Source: DATBHM01 sp963772375 | GTDB lineage: Bacteria > Actinomycetota > UBA4738 > JACQTL01 | Direction: 5' to 3' | NCBI GenBank assembly: GCA_963772375.1 | Contig: CAVYXG010000001.1 | Location: 248,001-312,000 of the forward strand | Length of the DNA stretch: 64,000 nucleotides | Part shown: positions 15,353 through 23,818 of the stretch, in pieces | Layout of the letters: the number at the start of each line of letters is the position of its first letter | Position numbering within the stretch: position 1 is the first letter of the stretch | Translations under genes and position numbers: made by a program | The notes under the pieces: generated by a model | Told to the model about the DNA's origin: nothing | Database searches by the model: none | The model's input: the letters and a program-made list of their open reading frames with translations, nothing else

Positions 15353-16513
15353 TCAGGTCACGGCCGGTCCCGGGCGTCGGTAGATCCGCATGCCATCCCG
15401 CTCCGCCACCATCAGGTAGGTGTGCCCGTCGAGACCGACCGCGATGTGGCGGTAGATCTCGGCCGCATCCAGTGGTGAGTCTGGGAGGCGCTCCCAGACC
15501 AGCGGCTCGCCGTCATCGAAGTACTCCAGCAGCCACTGACCCCCGCCGTACCGCGTCGCGTCGGTCAGCCTCGACGGGGACAACCTGACGAACGAGGCGA
15601 ACCCGTGCGGGAGGGCGCAATCCGTCTCCCACGCGGCCTCCGCCGGCAGGCGGGCCTCGTCACCGCCGCCGGGGACGACCCGCACATCGAGCATTCGGTG
15701 GGTCACGTCCGACCCAGAGACGTGCCTGATCGCGAGGGCCTGGCCCTCGCGGATCAGCCGGGGAAGGACCGTCAACGCGGTGCCGTCCTCCAGTTGGATC
15801 CCATCCGTTCGCCGCGCCGAACCGGTCGCCGGATCGATCCGGAAGTCGCCCACGGTTCCGCCGCCCGGCACCGGCGACCCGTCGGAGCCGGCGGTCCCCG
15901 TCACGCGCCCCAGGATCTCGGTCTGCGGGGCGATGAGACGGCCCACCACGAGCTGCTCCCATGCGACGTGGACACGGCGACGAGGACCGATCCGTGCGCC
16001 GATCGACCGCAGGTTCGACTGCAGGGTGCCGTGGACGTGTTCGATGAGCTCGAGACGACCCCCGAAGAAGCCCAGGTCCTGGGGATAGGGCGAGAAGCGA
16101 TCGAACTCCAGTCCGCCCACCGCCCCGAGGAAGCGCCCGTCCGGGCCGTAGTGCACGACCCTGCGCTTGACCAGGTCGATCAGCCACACCGAACCGTCCC
16201 GGCCCACGGCGAACGACGGTGGCACGATCGGGATCGAGGCCACGCTCTTCTTCAGCAGTGCGCCGACCGCGTCGTCCGCGTCTCCGAACGGGATGAACGT
16301 CGACGGCTGCCACCGGACGATGGGCTCCGAGAGATCCGCGAGGACGGTGATCCCGGAAAGCCGCACGATCCCGGTCGGGGTGACGGGGCCGGGCGTGGGG
16401 GGAGTCGCCGAGGTGTCCGCCGACGGGGTGGAGCGATGGGGGATGGGAGGAGCTCCCCCATCGCATGCCACGAGCGCGCTGAGAGCGAACACGGCGCAGA
16501 GCGCCCTCCTCAT
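15353..16513 (-). CDS. Beta-propeller-like lipoprotein
   Basis: A 386-residue exported lipoprotein. The signal peptide ends in the lipobox LVAC (Cys16), followed by a Pro/Thr/Ser-rich linker. From about residue 95 the sequence has NHL/propeller-like blades (PSFAVGRDGSVWLIDLVKRR, then HYGPDGRFLG). A similar arrangement is in the first gene of this operon, which shares PSFAVG-x-x-GS and the closing pattern Y-x-M...DG-x-RI-x-R, so the two are probably paralogues. Its ATG overlaps the stop of the NlpC-like gene by four bases (ATGA). Function is unknown. A surface binding or scaffold role is plausible. Confidence 0.7.
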   Translation of the reverse strand: MRRALCAVFALSALVACDGGAPPIPHRSTPSADTSATPPTPGPVTPTGIVRLSGITVLADLSEPIVRWQPSTFIPFGDADDAVGALLKKSVASIPIVPPSFAVGRDGSVWLIDLVKRRVVHYGPDGRFLGAVGGLEFDRFSPYPQDLGFFGGRLELIEHVHGTLQSNLRSIGARIGPRRRVHVAWEQLVVGRLIAPQTEILGRVTGTAGSDGSPVPGGGTVGDFRIDPATGSARRTDGIQLEDGTALTVLPRLIREGQALAIRHVSGSDVTHRMLDVRVVPGGGDEARLPAEAAWETDCALPHGFASFVRLSPSRLTDATRYGGGQWLLEYFDDGEPLVWERLPDSPLDAAEIYRHIAVGLDGHTYLMVAERDGMRIYRRPGPAVT

Positions 16514-17202
16514 CGGTCGAGGATCGGCCCAGCGTCACGAGGTGCGACCGTGCAGTTGGGGTAGCAATCCGCGGTCCAGCCGTCGCGACGCACCGGCCGG
16601 TAGTCGGAGTCGCCGCGCCAGTCCTCGGTCCAGATGTCGGTCCCGCAGTCGTTGCACTTGGCTTCGATGATGTAGTCCAGCCCGTCGTTGGTGCCCGAAT
16701 TGGAATAGATCATGCCCACATGTCCGTCGCGGGCGAACGCGTCCATGTACAGCGTGGTGGAGCGGGCCTTGTTCGGAAGCAGGGAGAACGGTCCGGCCCC
16801 GTCGTGGAACGCGTAGGAGGCGTACGGCCCGTGGACGTTCTCGAACCTGTCGTACCAGGTCCCGCCGCCCTTGTTGCGGCTGTTGACGAGCGACCAGGAC
16901 TTGAAGGTGAACCCCGAGCAGTCCGGTCCCTCACCGCCCGGCTCGTACGTGGCCAGATTCGGCGTGTCGTCCCGGTCGTTGTCGTTCCAGCAGCCGCCCG
17001 CGTACTGATAGCCCTCGCCCACGGCGACGTACGCGTAGGCGCGGGCGGTGGAGCGCTTCCAGATCGAGATCGGGTGGTGGTTGTCGTAGCAGTGGTTGGC
17101 GACCCACCGGGAGTCGGCGCTCGCGGCCGGGGCGGGCACGATCCCGAGCATCGCGGACAGCGCGCCAGTCGCCAGGCACGAGAGTAGGAGCAGGCGCTTC
17201 AT
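16510..17202 (-). CDS. Secreted NlpC/P60-like cysteine peptidase
   Basis: A 230-residue exported protein with a signal peptide (cleavage after about residue 29, ASA-D). GPDCSGFTFKSW contains a candidate nucleophile Cys95, and DGHVGMIYS contains His161. This pair has the spacing and context of NlpC/P60 papain-like peptidases. A third residue could be Glu180 in YIIEAKC. Several further cysteines (for example CNDC and CYPNC) may form disulfides outside the cell. Such enzymes usually cut peptidoglycan stem peptides, and the substrate here is not known. It is the middle gene of a three-gene operon, joined to both neighbours by ATGA overlaps. The call rests on two motifs. Confidence 0.62.
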   Translation of the reverse strand: MKRLLLLSCLATGALSAMLGIVPAPAASADSRWVANHCYDNHHPISIWKRSTARAYAYVAVGEGYQYAGGCWNDNDRDDTPNLATYEPGGEGPDCSGFTFKSWSLVNSRNKGGGTWYDRFENVHGPYASYAFHDGAGPFSLLPNKARSTTLYMDAFARDGHVGMIYSNSGTNDGLDYIIEAKCNDCGTDIWTEDWRGDSDYRPVRRDGWTADCYPNCTVAPRDAGPILDR

Positions 17203-18542
17203 CGGGTCCCTCCCATCGAGTAGCGCAGGATGCGCACACCGTCGGAGGAGGTGGTCATCTGGTACAGATCGCCGCCCGGACCCAGCCGGAACTGCGAGAG
17301 CGGCATCGTCTCGGCGAACTGGTGGCTGGGCACCGCGAACGCGCGGACGGCATGCGAGCGGCCCGCGACGCGCACGGCCTCGTACTGGTCGCCGGCCCTG
17401 GTCACCACCCGGACCACCGCCACGTAGCCCCCCGATCCGTCCGGCGCCGCGAAGGCCAGGTCGCCCAGCGTCGCGCCCGAACGCAGTTCGACGGCGCCTC
17501 GCACCCGGTCGCCTGCCGCCATGCCGAGCCGGACGGTGCGCCCCACCACCGATCGGAGCAGCATGCCCCCCGATGGCAGCGGGAGCCCGGTGTCCGTCGC
17601 ACGGGCCCCGCCCGGGAACGGGACCCACGCGTCGAGCGGCATGATGTGGGCGAATCCCGACGTTCCGTCCGTGCCGACCTGGGCCAGGATGCCGCCCGGA
17701 ACCGTTCGGTTGGACGAGACCCGGCCGTCGGAGCCGATCGTCGTGAATCCGGTGCGCCGAACGGCCCCAGCCATGTCCGACGCGACGAACGTCCGTCCGT
17801 CGAGGGCGATCGCGATGTCCGTCTCGGGCGTCATCGGAAGACGCACGGTGCGAACCAGCCGCCCGTTCCGGAACTCGAGGATCCGCTGATGGAACACGTC
17901 CGCGACCTCGATCGATCCGCCCGGCCCCACCGCGAACGAGGATGGCCCGAGAGTCAGGGCCTCCTCCCCCGCCGAGAGCCCCGCGTCGGATCCACCGCTC
18001 CCCCACGGGAGGAACGCCACCTGCGCTGCCCGCTGGTAGCTCCCGAACGAGCGGAGGGGGATTGTCGCCGTCGCCATGTCCGGTGCCACGTACACGTGCA
18101 GGGCGCCGCCGCCCGCCGTCGGCAGGGACGCCGATCCGCCCGAGTCGCCGGTCGCGGACAGCATGAAGTCGAGCCGTCCACCCGCCCGAGTCCCTCCAGC
18201 AGGGCCCGTGAGATCGAACTGCAGCCCGGGGTCGGCGGCCGCCGTGGCCGTCCGGTCGAGCGGTCCGAGCAGCGCGAGCCGGACGTGCGATGCGCACGGC
18301 AGGCCGCCCTGTGTCGCGCAGACCACGTCGACCGGGATCCGCACCTGCTCCCCGGGCCGAACCAGCACCGGCGACCGGTAGAAGATCTGCAGCGTGGGCG
18401 GTCCCGAGCCGCCGGTGGCGGCCCGGGCCGTCGGACCGGCCCCGCCCATGGCGATCACCACCACGGTCGCGAGGGCGACCGCGATGCGACACCGCCGGAC
18501 CGCACGGCGCACGGCCCTCCCGATCGTTGGTTGTCCCTTCAT
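17199..18542 (-). CDS. Secreted beta-propeller-like protein
   Basis: A 447-residue exported protein of unknown function. The start is fixed by a strong GGAGGAGGAACG ribosome site. A long basic signal sequence ends near ARA-A (about residue 43). Residues 50-160 look like an immunoglobulin-like or beta-sandwich region. Residues ~195-447 have propeller-type blades (PSSFAVGPGGSIEVADVFHQ, FRNGRLVRTVRLP, DIAIALDGRTFVASD) and resemble the lipoprotein at the end of the operon. It is the first gene of the operon and follows the reverse-transcriptase-like gene by 145 bases. Whether they share a transcript is uncertain, as the gap has a GC hairpin. Confidence 0.68.
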   Translation of the reverse strand: MKGQPTIGRAVRRAVRRCRIAVALATVVVIAMGGAGPTARAATGGSGPPTLQIFYRSPVLVRPGEQVRIPVDVVCATQGGLPCASHVRLALLGPLDRTATAAADPGLQFDLTGPAGGTRAGGRLDFMLSATGDSGGSASLPTAGGGALHVYVAPDMATATIPLRSFGSYQRAAQVAFLPWGSGGSDAGLSAGEEALTLGPSSFAVGPGGSIEVADVFHQRILEFRNGRLVRTVRLPMTPETDIAIALDGRTFVASDMAGAVRRTGFTTIGSDGRVSSNRTVPGGILAQVGTDGTSGFAHIMPLDAWVPFPGGARATDTGLPLPSGGMLLRSVVGRTVRLGMAAGDRVRGAVELRSGATLGDLAFAAPDGSGGYVAVVRVVTRAGDQYEAVRVAGRSHAVRAFAVPSHQFAETMPLSQFRLGPGGDLYQMTTSSDGVRILRYSMGGTR

Positions 18543-18687
18543 CGTTCCTCCTCCCACTCCTGGGACCGCGGGCGGTTCCCGCGGACCACGGCGCCGCATT
18601 CGCGGACGCCGGCGGGGGAGGAATCGAGGACCACGCCTCGTCGAGGGGGACGTCGCGGGGGGAGGGTCGGGATTGGAAGCGGGCCGT

Positions 18688-19713
18688 TCACCGGGAAAGC
18701 CCCCATTCGGCGGTCGCCGCCAGGTACGGAAACCGGATGCGTACGTTCCGGAGGATGGCGCGCCCGTCGCGTCCGCCCGCGAGGCCGAGTCCGGCCACCG
18801 CCTCGCGGGCCCGATGAGGGTCGGGCCCGCCCAGGACCGCGACCGCCCGCTCGCACGCCTCCGAGGCGTGCTCACGTCCCATCGCCCGATGCACCGGCGA
18901 GGAGGATCCGGCGGCGCGTCCGTGCCACCCCGAGAGTGGATCCTCGGGCACGTCGGCGTGCACGCGGGTCTTGTCGTGAGCCGGCCGCAGCCCGAGGGGT
19001 TCCAGGGCCCCGGTCCATGCCTCGGCCACCGCACCCGAATCTCCCTCGATCGCGCCGACCGCGACGTCGTCGGACCACCGGGCGAACGGGACCCCGAGCG
19101 ACCGCATCGCACGATCCGCGGACGCCAGGACGGCGTTGGCCAGGACCGCCGACGGCTCCGGCCCGACCGGCAACCCGGGGATGCCGTCCGCTTCGAACGC
19201 GCACAGGAGGTCGCGAACGGCGACCGCGGCCGAACGGTCTGCGCCGGCTCGCGCCAACGCCTCCGTCACGACCTCCGACGACATGGACCCGAAGCAGTTG
19301 CGGACGTCGAGGCGGACCACCGCCCCGCACCGCCAGGACGCGACCCGGCGGACGTACCGGCGCCGTGCCGGCCGCCAGGGCTCGACGGTCAGGCGCGTCC
19401 CCGTGGCCAGGCACCGGCTCCCGATCACCTCGTGACCGAGGGACCGCTCCACCACCGCGGCCACGTCGGCTACGGCGTCGCGGTACCTCGCGTGCACGGC
19501 TGGATCGAGCACGGCCATCCGGCGGCGGGCGCCGTTCGGCTTGGACAAGAACGCCACGCGGTGCAACCGCCCCTCGGCCGCCCACGGCCCCCCGCGCCAG
19601 CACACCCCGCCTGACCCGCCGTCCGAGAACCCGATCACGTCCGGGAACTCGAACCTCGCGTCGTGCGACACGACCTCCGCCCAGGCCCCCGACCGTCCGG
19701 AAGTTCCGCCCAT
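18688..19713 (-). CDS. Stand-alone reverse-transcriptase-like protein
   Basis: A 341-residue protein with the ordered motifs of an RVT_1 polymerase: FLSKPNGARRRMAVLDP (55-71, RT1), VVRLDVRNCFGSM (132-144, motif A with Asp136), GLPVGPEPSAVLANAVLA (180-197, motif B), RWSDDVAV (212-219, the YxDD-like box with Asp215-Asp216) and GLRPAHDKT (241-249, motif D with Lys248). There is no group II intron maturase domain, no nearby intron structure, retron RNA or CRISPR array. It therefore looks like one of the unassigned bacterial RT lineages, several of which are antiviral. The box has Ser in place of the usual Ala/Val and Trp in place of Tyr. The chosen ATG has an AGGAGG site. Upstream is a divergent Lrp gene, downstream the exported-protein operon. 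Confidence 0.75.
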   Translation of the reverse strand: MGGTSGRSGAWAEVVSHDARFEFPDVIGFSDGGSGGVCWRGGPWAAEGRLHRVAFLSKPNGARRRMAVLDPAVHARYRDAVADVAAVVERSLGHEVIGSRCLATGTRLTVEPWRPARRRYVRRVASWRCGAVVRLDVRNCFGSMSSEVVTEALARAGADRSAAVAVRDLLCAFEADGIPGLPVGPEPSAVLANAVLASADRAMRSLGVPFARWSDDVAVGAIEGDSGAVAEAWTGALEPLGLRPAHDKTRVHADVPEDPLSGWHGRAAGSSSPVHRAMGREHASEACERAVAVLGGPDPHRAREAVAGLGLAGGRDGRAILRNVRIRFPYLAATAEWGLSR

Positions 19714-19837
19714 GCCCCCTCCTCGCCTGAAGGCCCGGAGGGAGTCGGGCCGTGACGAGGTATTTCTACGACGCGGGCACGCGCCCGGGCCATGACGAAT
19801 CCCGGCCATTCCGCTTCACCCGCTGACCGAACGACGG

Positions 19838-19853
19838 TCCCCCGTCCGGGGGA
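19838..19853. repeat. CCCCCG-TC-CGGGGG hairpin in a divergent promoter region
   Basis: A 7-bp stem (TCCCCCG/CGGGGGA) with a 2-base loop. The same core occurs at 38858-38871. Here it lies between divergent genes, so termination is not an obvious role. Confidence 0.4.
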
Positions 19854-19882
19854 TCGGCTCCGGAGACGGGCCCGGCGCCACC

Positions 19883-19888
19883 TATCAT
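19883..19888 (+). promoter_or_regulatory. -10 element of a leaderless transcript (first lrp gene)
   Basis: TATCAT ends seven bases before the GTG at 19896. Confidence 0.6.
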
Positions 19889-19895
19889 TGGGACC

Positions 19896-20360
19896 GTGCT
19901 CGACCGCCGCGACCTCGAGATCGTCGCCGCCCTCCAGGACGACGCGCGTGCCACGTACGCCGACATCGCCCGCCGCGTCGGCCTGTCGGCGTCGTCCGTC
20001 CACCAACGCGTGCGGCGCCTCGAGGGGGCCGGCGTGATCCAGGGCTACCGAGCGATCGTCGACGCGGAGGCGCTCGGCCTGTACGTGACGGCGCTGATCA
20101 GCGTCATGCCGCTCGACCCGAAGCAGCCGGACGACCTCCCGGATCGCGTGGCCGAGTTCGCCGAGATCGAGGACTGCTTCAGTGTGGCCGGCGCCGAGAA
20201 CTACATCCTCAAGGTCCGGACGGCCACCACCGGCGACCTCGAGGACCTGCTCCGGCGGCTGCGGGAGAAGGCCGGCGTGCAGACGCGCACCACGGTCGTG
20301 CTGTCGATCCCCTTCGAGGGCCGGCCCATCGTGCCGGACCGCCCGTCACCGGACGCGTAG
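19896..20360 (+). CDS. Lrp/AsnC-family transcriptional regulator
   Basis: A 154-residue regulator. Residues 1-60 are the AsnC-type helix-turn-helix (DDARATYADIARRVGLSASS and VHQRVRRLEGAGVIQGY), and residues 65-145 form the RAM ligand-binding domain (AGAENYILKVRT). Such proteins sense amino acids as oligomers. The GTG is placed directly after a leaderless-type -10. It is divergent from the RT-like gene and convergent with an acyl-CoA dehydrogenase gene, with only 6 bases between stops. Target genes cannot be named from the sequence. Confidence 0.9.
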   Translation: MLDRRDLEIVAALQDDARATYADIARRVGLSASSVHQRVRRLEGAGVIQGYRAIVDAEALGLYVTALISVMPLDPKQPDDLPDRVAEFAEIEDCFSVAGAENYILKVRTATTGDLEDLLRRLREKAGVQTRTTVVLSIPFEGRPIVPDRPSPDA

Positions 20361-20366
20361 CCGGCC

Positions 20367-21518
20367 TCAGTCACCCGCCGCCAGCCCTCGACCGACGATC
20401 ATCCGCTGGATCTGGTTGGTCCCCTCGACGATCTGCAGCGCCTTCGCCTCGCGCATGTACCGCTCCACGGGGTACTCGCGCATGTAGCCGTACCCGCCGT
20501 GGATCTGCACGGCGTCGGTGGTCACCCGCATCGCCGTGTCCGAGGCGAAGAGCTTCGCCATCGAGGCCCCGCGCGAGTACGGCTCGCCCGCGTCGCGTAC
20601 CCGCGCGGCCTCCCGGTACAGACGCCTCGAGGCCTCCACGCCGATTGCCATGTCGGCCAGCATGAACTGGACGCCCTGGTTGTCGATCACCGGCCGCCCG
20701 AACTGGCTCCGTTCCCGCGCGAACCCGATGGCGGCGTCCAGCGCGGCCTGCGCGACGCCCGTCGAGCACGCGGCGATCCCCAGCCGGCCTCCGTCCAGCG
20801 CGGCGAGGGCGATCGTGAACCCGATCCCCTCCTCCCCCACCAGGTTCTCGGCCGGGACCCTCGCGTCGGTGAACAGCAGCTCGCGCATCGGAGACGCACG
20901 CCAGCCCATCTTCTCCTCGAGCTTCCCGAGCTCGAGGCCCTCGGTGCCCGGCTCGACGACGAACGCCGAGATCCCCTTCGGCCCCTCGGCGCCGGTCCGG
21001 GCCATGACCAGGTACGTCTGCGCCTCCCCGGCGTGGGTGATGAAACGCTTGGCCCCCGTGAGCGAGTACGCCCCGCCGTCGTCCGAACGGACCGCCCGCG
21101 TCCGCAGGGACGCCGCGTCGGACCCGCTCGAGGCCTCGGACAGGGCGTAGGCCCCGAGGTGCTCACCCGAGAGCAGCTTCGGGAGGTACCGGGCCTTCAG
21201 GTCGTCGGAGCCGAACTCGTGGATCCCGAACGAGCACAGGTGGTGCACCGACACGCCCACGCCGAGCGACAGGAACGCCCTCGCGATCTCCTCGACCACG
21301 GCGACGTACAGGAGGTAGGTCTGCCCGCCCCCGCCGAGGCGTTCGTCGAAGGGGATTCCGCCGAACCCCATCTCGCCGAGCTCGCGGAACAGCTCCCGGG
21401 GGAACCGTTCCTCCTCCTCGTGCCGTGCCGCGTCGGGAGCGGCGCGGTCGTCGGCCCACTTCCTGACCAGGCCGACCAGGTCGCGTTCGTCGGCCGACAG
21501 GCCGAAATCACGATCCAT
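20367..21518 (-). CDS. Acyl-CoA dehydrogenase
   Basis: A 383-residue flavoprotein that introduces the alpha-beta double bond into acyl-CoA. It has the usual N-terminal helical, middle beta and C-terminal helical domains. Signature stretches are YALSEASSGSDAASLRT, KRFITHAGEA and, near the C-terminus, QIHGGYGYMREYPVERYMREA followed by VEGTNQIQR, which holds the probable catalytic Glu. Length is typical of short/branched-chain enzymes. The gene is divergent from cysS, and each has a leaderless-type -10 in the 68-base gap. The substrate chain length cannot be read from sequence. Confidence 0.92.
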   Translation of the reverse strand: MDRDFGLSADERDLVGLVRKWADDRAAPDAARHEEEERFPRELFRELGEMGFGGIPFDERLGGGGQTYLLYVAVVEEIARAFLSLGVGVSVHHLCSFGIHEFGSDDLKARYLPKLLSGEHLGAYALSEASSGSDAASLRTRAVRSDDGGAYSLTGAKRFITHAGEAQTYLVMARTGAEGPKGISAFVVEPGTEGLELGKLEEKMGWRASPMRELLFTDARVPAENLVGEEGIGFTIALAALDGGRLGIAACSTGVAQAALDAAIGFARERSQFGRPVIDNQGVQFMLADMAIGVEASRRLYREAARVRDAGEPYSRGASMAKLFASDTAMRVTTDAVQIHGGYGYMREYPVERYMREAKALQIVEGTNQIQRMIVGRGLAAGD

Positions 21519-21526
21519 CGCCGGAA

Positions 21527-21532
21527 ATCGTA
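21527..21532 (-). promoter_or_regulatory. -10 element of a leaderless transcript (acyl-CoA dehydrogenase)
   Basis: TACGAT on the minus strand ends eight bases before the ATG at 21518. Confidence 0.5.
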
Positions 21533-21571
21533 TCCGACGACCGCGCAGACGATCCGACGCGCTCGCGCCGG

Positions 21572-21577
21572 TATCCT
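21572..21577 (+). promoter_or_regulatory. -10 element of a leaderless transcript (cysS)
   Basis: TATCCT ends nine bases before the ATG at 21587. Confidence 0.5.
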
Positions 21578-21586
21578 GGGAAACCG

Positions 21587-22978
21587 ATGCGGCTGTACAA
21601 CGCCCTGACGCGGCAGGTCGAGGAGGTCAAGCCCGCCGACGGCTCGACCGTCAAGATCTACTCCTGCGGCCCGACCGTGTACCGGTACGCGCACATCGGG
21701 AACATGCGCACGTTCATGCTCGGCGACCTCCTCCGGCGCGCGCTGCGGTTCGAGGGCCAGCACGTCGTCCAGGTCATGAACATCACCGACGTCGGGCACA
21801 TGACGGACGACGTGAGCGAGGAGTCGCGCGACCGGATGGACATCGCGGTCGCCGACGAGGGCCTGGCGCCGCAGGAGATCGCCGCGAAGTACACGGCGGC
21901 GTTCCTCGCAGACGAGGCGTCGCTGAACATCGACCCCGCCGACCACTACCCCAAGGCGACCGACCACGTCCCCGAAATGGTCGAGCTGACCGGGAAGCTG
22001 ATCGAGAAGGGGCTCGCGTACGAGGTGGGCGGCAACGTGTACTTCGACGTGCACGCGTTCCCGGACTACGGCCGGCTGTCCGGCAACACGCTGGCACAGC
22101 TCCGGGCCGGCCACCGCCAGGAGCTCGAGGTCGACCCCGACAAGCGCCATGCAGAGGACTTCGCGCTGTGGAAGCGTGCCGGCGACAACCGCCTGATGAA
22201 GTGGCCGTCCCCGTGGGGAGACGGGTTTCCCGGCTGGCACATCGAGTGCTCCGCGATGTCGATGAAGCTGCTCGGGGACCGGTTCGACGTGCACACCGGC
22301 GGCAACGACCTGCGGTTCCCCCACCACGAGGACGAACGCGCCCAGTCGAACGGCGTCGCCGGCCACGAGGTGGTCTCGACGTGGGTGTACGGCGGGTTCC
22401 TCCAGCAGGACCGCGAGAAGATGGCGAAGTCCAAAGGGAACGTGACCCGCGTGTCCCAGCTCGCGGAGCAGGGATTCGACCCGCTGGCGTTCCGGCTGCT
22501 GTGCTTCGGGGTGCGCTACCGCAACGAGATGGACTTCACGTGGGAGGCCCTGGAGGGCGCGCAGACCCGTCTTCGTCGCCTCCGCCAGCGCATGGCGGAC
22601 TGGTCGACCGCGGTTCGCTCCTCCGAGCGCTCGCGGGCCGCCGCGGATCTCGACCGGCGGTTCCGCGACGCTGTCGCCGACGACCTCGACATGCCCAAGG
22701 CCGTCGAGATCCTCTCCGAGGCGGTGGCGGCCGACATCCCCGACGGCGACCGGTACGCGCTGCTGTCGTCGTGGGACGCGGTGCTGGGGCTTGACCTCGA
22801 GCGCGGCGTGCGGGAGGGATCGCTCCCCGACGACGTGCAGGCGCTCGTCCGGGAGCGCGACGATGCCAGGGCGGCGCGAGACTTCGCCCGGTCCGACGAG
22901 ATCCGCGACCGGCTCTCGGCCACGGGCTACGAGGTCATGGATACGCCCGAGGGGACCAAGGTCCGGCGTCGCGACTGA
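21587..22978 (+). CDS. cysS: Cysteinyl-tRNA synthetase
   Basis: Class I synthetase charging tRNA-Cys. The zinc-binding Cys27 is in YSCGPTVY, the HIGH-type motif is AHIGN (35-39), and the KMSKS-type loop REKMAKSKGN is near residue 280. The 463-residue length and the C-terminal anticodon-binding part (RDFARSDEIRDRL) agree with CysS. The related mycothiol ligase MshC is shorter and has a different N-terminus, so it is excluded. It is followed 72 bases later by a zinc-ribbon protein gene on the same strand. Confidence 0.94.
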   Translation: MRLYNALTRQVEEVKPADGSTVKIYSCGPTVYRYAHIGNMRTFMLGDLLRRALRFEGQHVVQVMNITDVGHMTDDVSEESRDRMDIAVADEGLAPQEIAAKYTAAFLADEASLNIDPADHYPKATDHVPEMVELTGKLIEKGLAYEVGGNVYFDVHAFPDYGRLSGNTLAQLRAGHRQELEVDPDKRHAEDFALWKRAGDNRLMKWPSPWGDGFPGWHIECSAMSMKLLGDRFDVHTGGNDLRFPHHEDERAQSNGVAGHEVVSTWVYGGFLQQDREKMAKSKGNVTRVSQLAEQGFDPLAFRLLCFGVRYRNEMDFTWEALEGAQTRLRRLRQRMADWSTAVRSSERSRAAADLDRRFRDAVADDLDMPKAVEILSEAVAADIPDGDRYALLSSWDAVLGLDLERGVREGSLPDDVQALVRERDDARAARDFARSDEIRDRLSATGYEVMDTPEGTKVRRRD

Positions 22979-23050
22979 CGTTGAGCATCGCCGTGGGCGA
23001 CTCGTAGGATCGCCCCGCACTCGTTCGTTCGGAGATTGGGAGGAGCCCGG

Positions 23051-23803
23051 ATGGCCACGCAGGAGGACATCGACCGCCTCACCTCGATGGCGGAGCACAC
23101 GGAGGACGTCGCCCAGCTCAAGGCGTATCGCCAGCAGCTGCTCGACATCGCGTCGAGCATGGCGACCGTCGTCGCCAAGTCCACGGACTCCGGTATCCAG
23201 CAGCAGGCCTCCGAGATCCGGGACTCGGCGCAGAACGCCGCCGAGGGGCTCCGTGAGCGCACCCAGCAGCTCGAGATCGACCAGATGGACCCCAACTACG
23301 AGCAGCGCAAGGCGGGACGGGCCGAGTACGCGAAGATGGAGCAGGCCCGCCAGGCCGAGGAGGCCAAGCAGGGCATGGCGCAGCTCCAGGGGCTGCTCGG
23401 CGGCCTCGGGGGCGGCGGACAGGGAGGCGGAGGCGGCGCCTTCGGCGGGCTCCTCGGCGGTCTGTTCGGCGGTGGCGGCCAACAGCAGCAGCAGGCCCCG
23501 GCCGCAACAGAGCTGCCGGCGCCCGCTCCCGCTGCCGCTGCCGAGACGCCGCCGATCCCCCCGCCGCAGCCGCCGCCCTCCCCCACCCCGGAGCCTTCGC
23601 CGACCCCGATGCCGACGCCGGGCGGCCCGGCGAACGCCGGGATGGCGTGCAGGAGCTGCCACGCCCAGGTCAAGGCCGGGGCCAAGTTCTGCCCGGAGTG
23701 CGGAACCGCCAACCCCACGGTGAACGCCTGCGCGAGCTGCGGGCAGGCCCTCGAGGGATCGCCGAAATTCTGCCCGAACTGCGGGACGCCGACCGCGGCG
23801 TAG
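23051..23803 (+). CDS. Double zinc-ribbon protein with coiled-coil and Gly/Gln/Pro-rich linker
   Basis: A 250-residue protein of unknown role. Residues 1-100 are helical and charged, probably a coiled coil. Residues ~110-200 are a low-complexity stretch rich in Gly, Gln, Ala and Pro. The last 50 residues hold two tandem zinc ribbons, CRSC...CPEC and CASC...CPNC, of the double-zinc-ribbon kind. No signal peptide or transmembrane helix is seen. The ATG at MATQEDIDRL follows the ribosome site GGGAGGAG. An in-frame start 15 bases earlier would lie within that site. It may be a scaffold or nucleic-acid-binding adaptor. Confidence 0.7.
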   Translation: MATQEDIDRLTSMAEHTEDVAQLKAYRQQLLDIASSMATVVAKSTDSGIQQQASEIRDSAQNAAEGLRERTQQLEIDQMDPNYEQRKAGRAEYAKMEQARQAEEAKQGMAQLQGLLGGLGGGGQGGGGGAFGGLLGGLFGGGGQQQQQAPAATELPAPAPAAAAETPPIPPPQPPPSPTPEPSPTPMPTPGGPANAGMACRSCHAQVKAGAKFCPECGTANPTVNACASCGQALEGSPKFCPNCGTPTAA

Positions 23804-23818
23804 CGCCTCGCGACGCCG

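Noticed and set aside
18688..19713. Group II intron maturase or retron RT
   Set aside because: No maturase domain, intron ends, msr/msd-like repeat or splice structure was seen around the gene.
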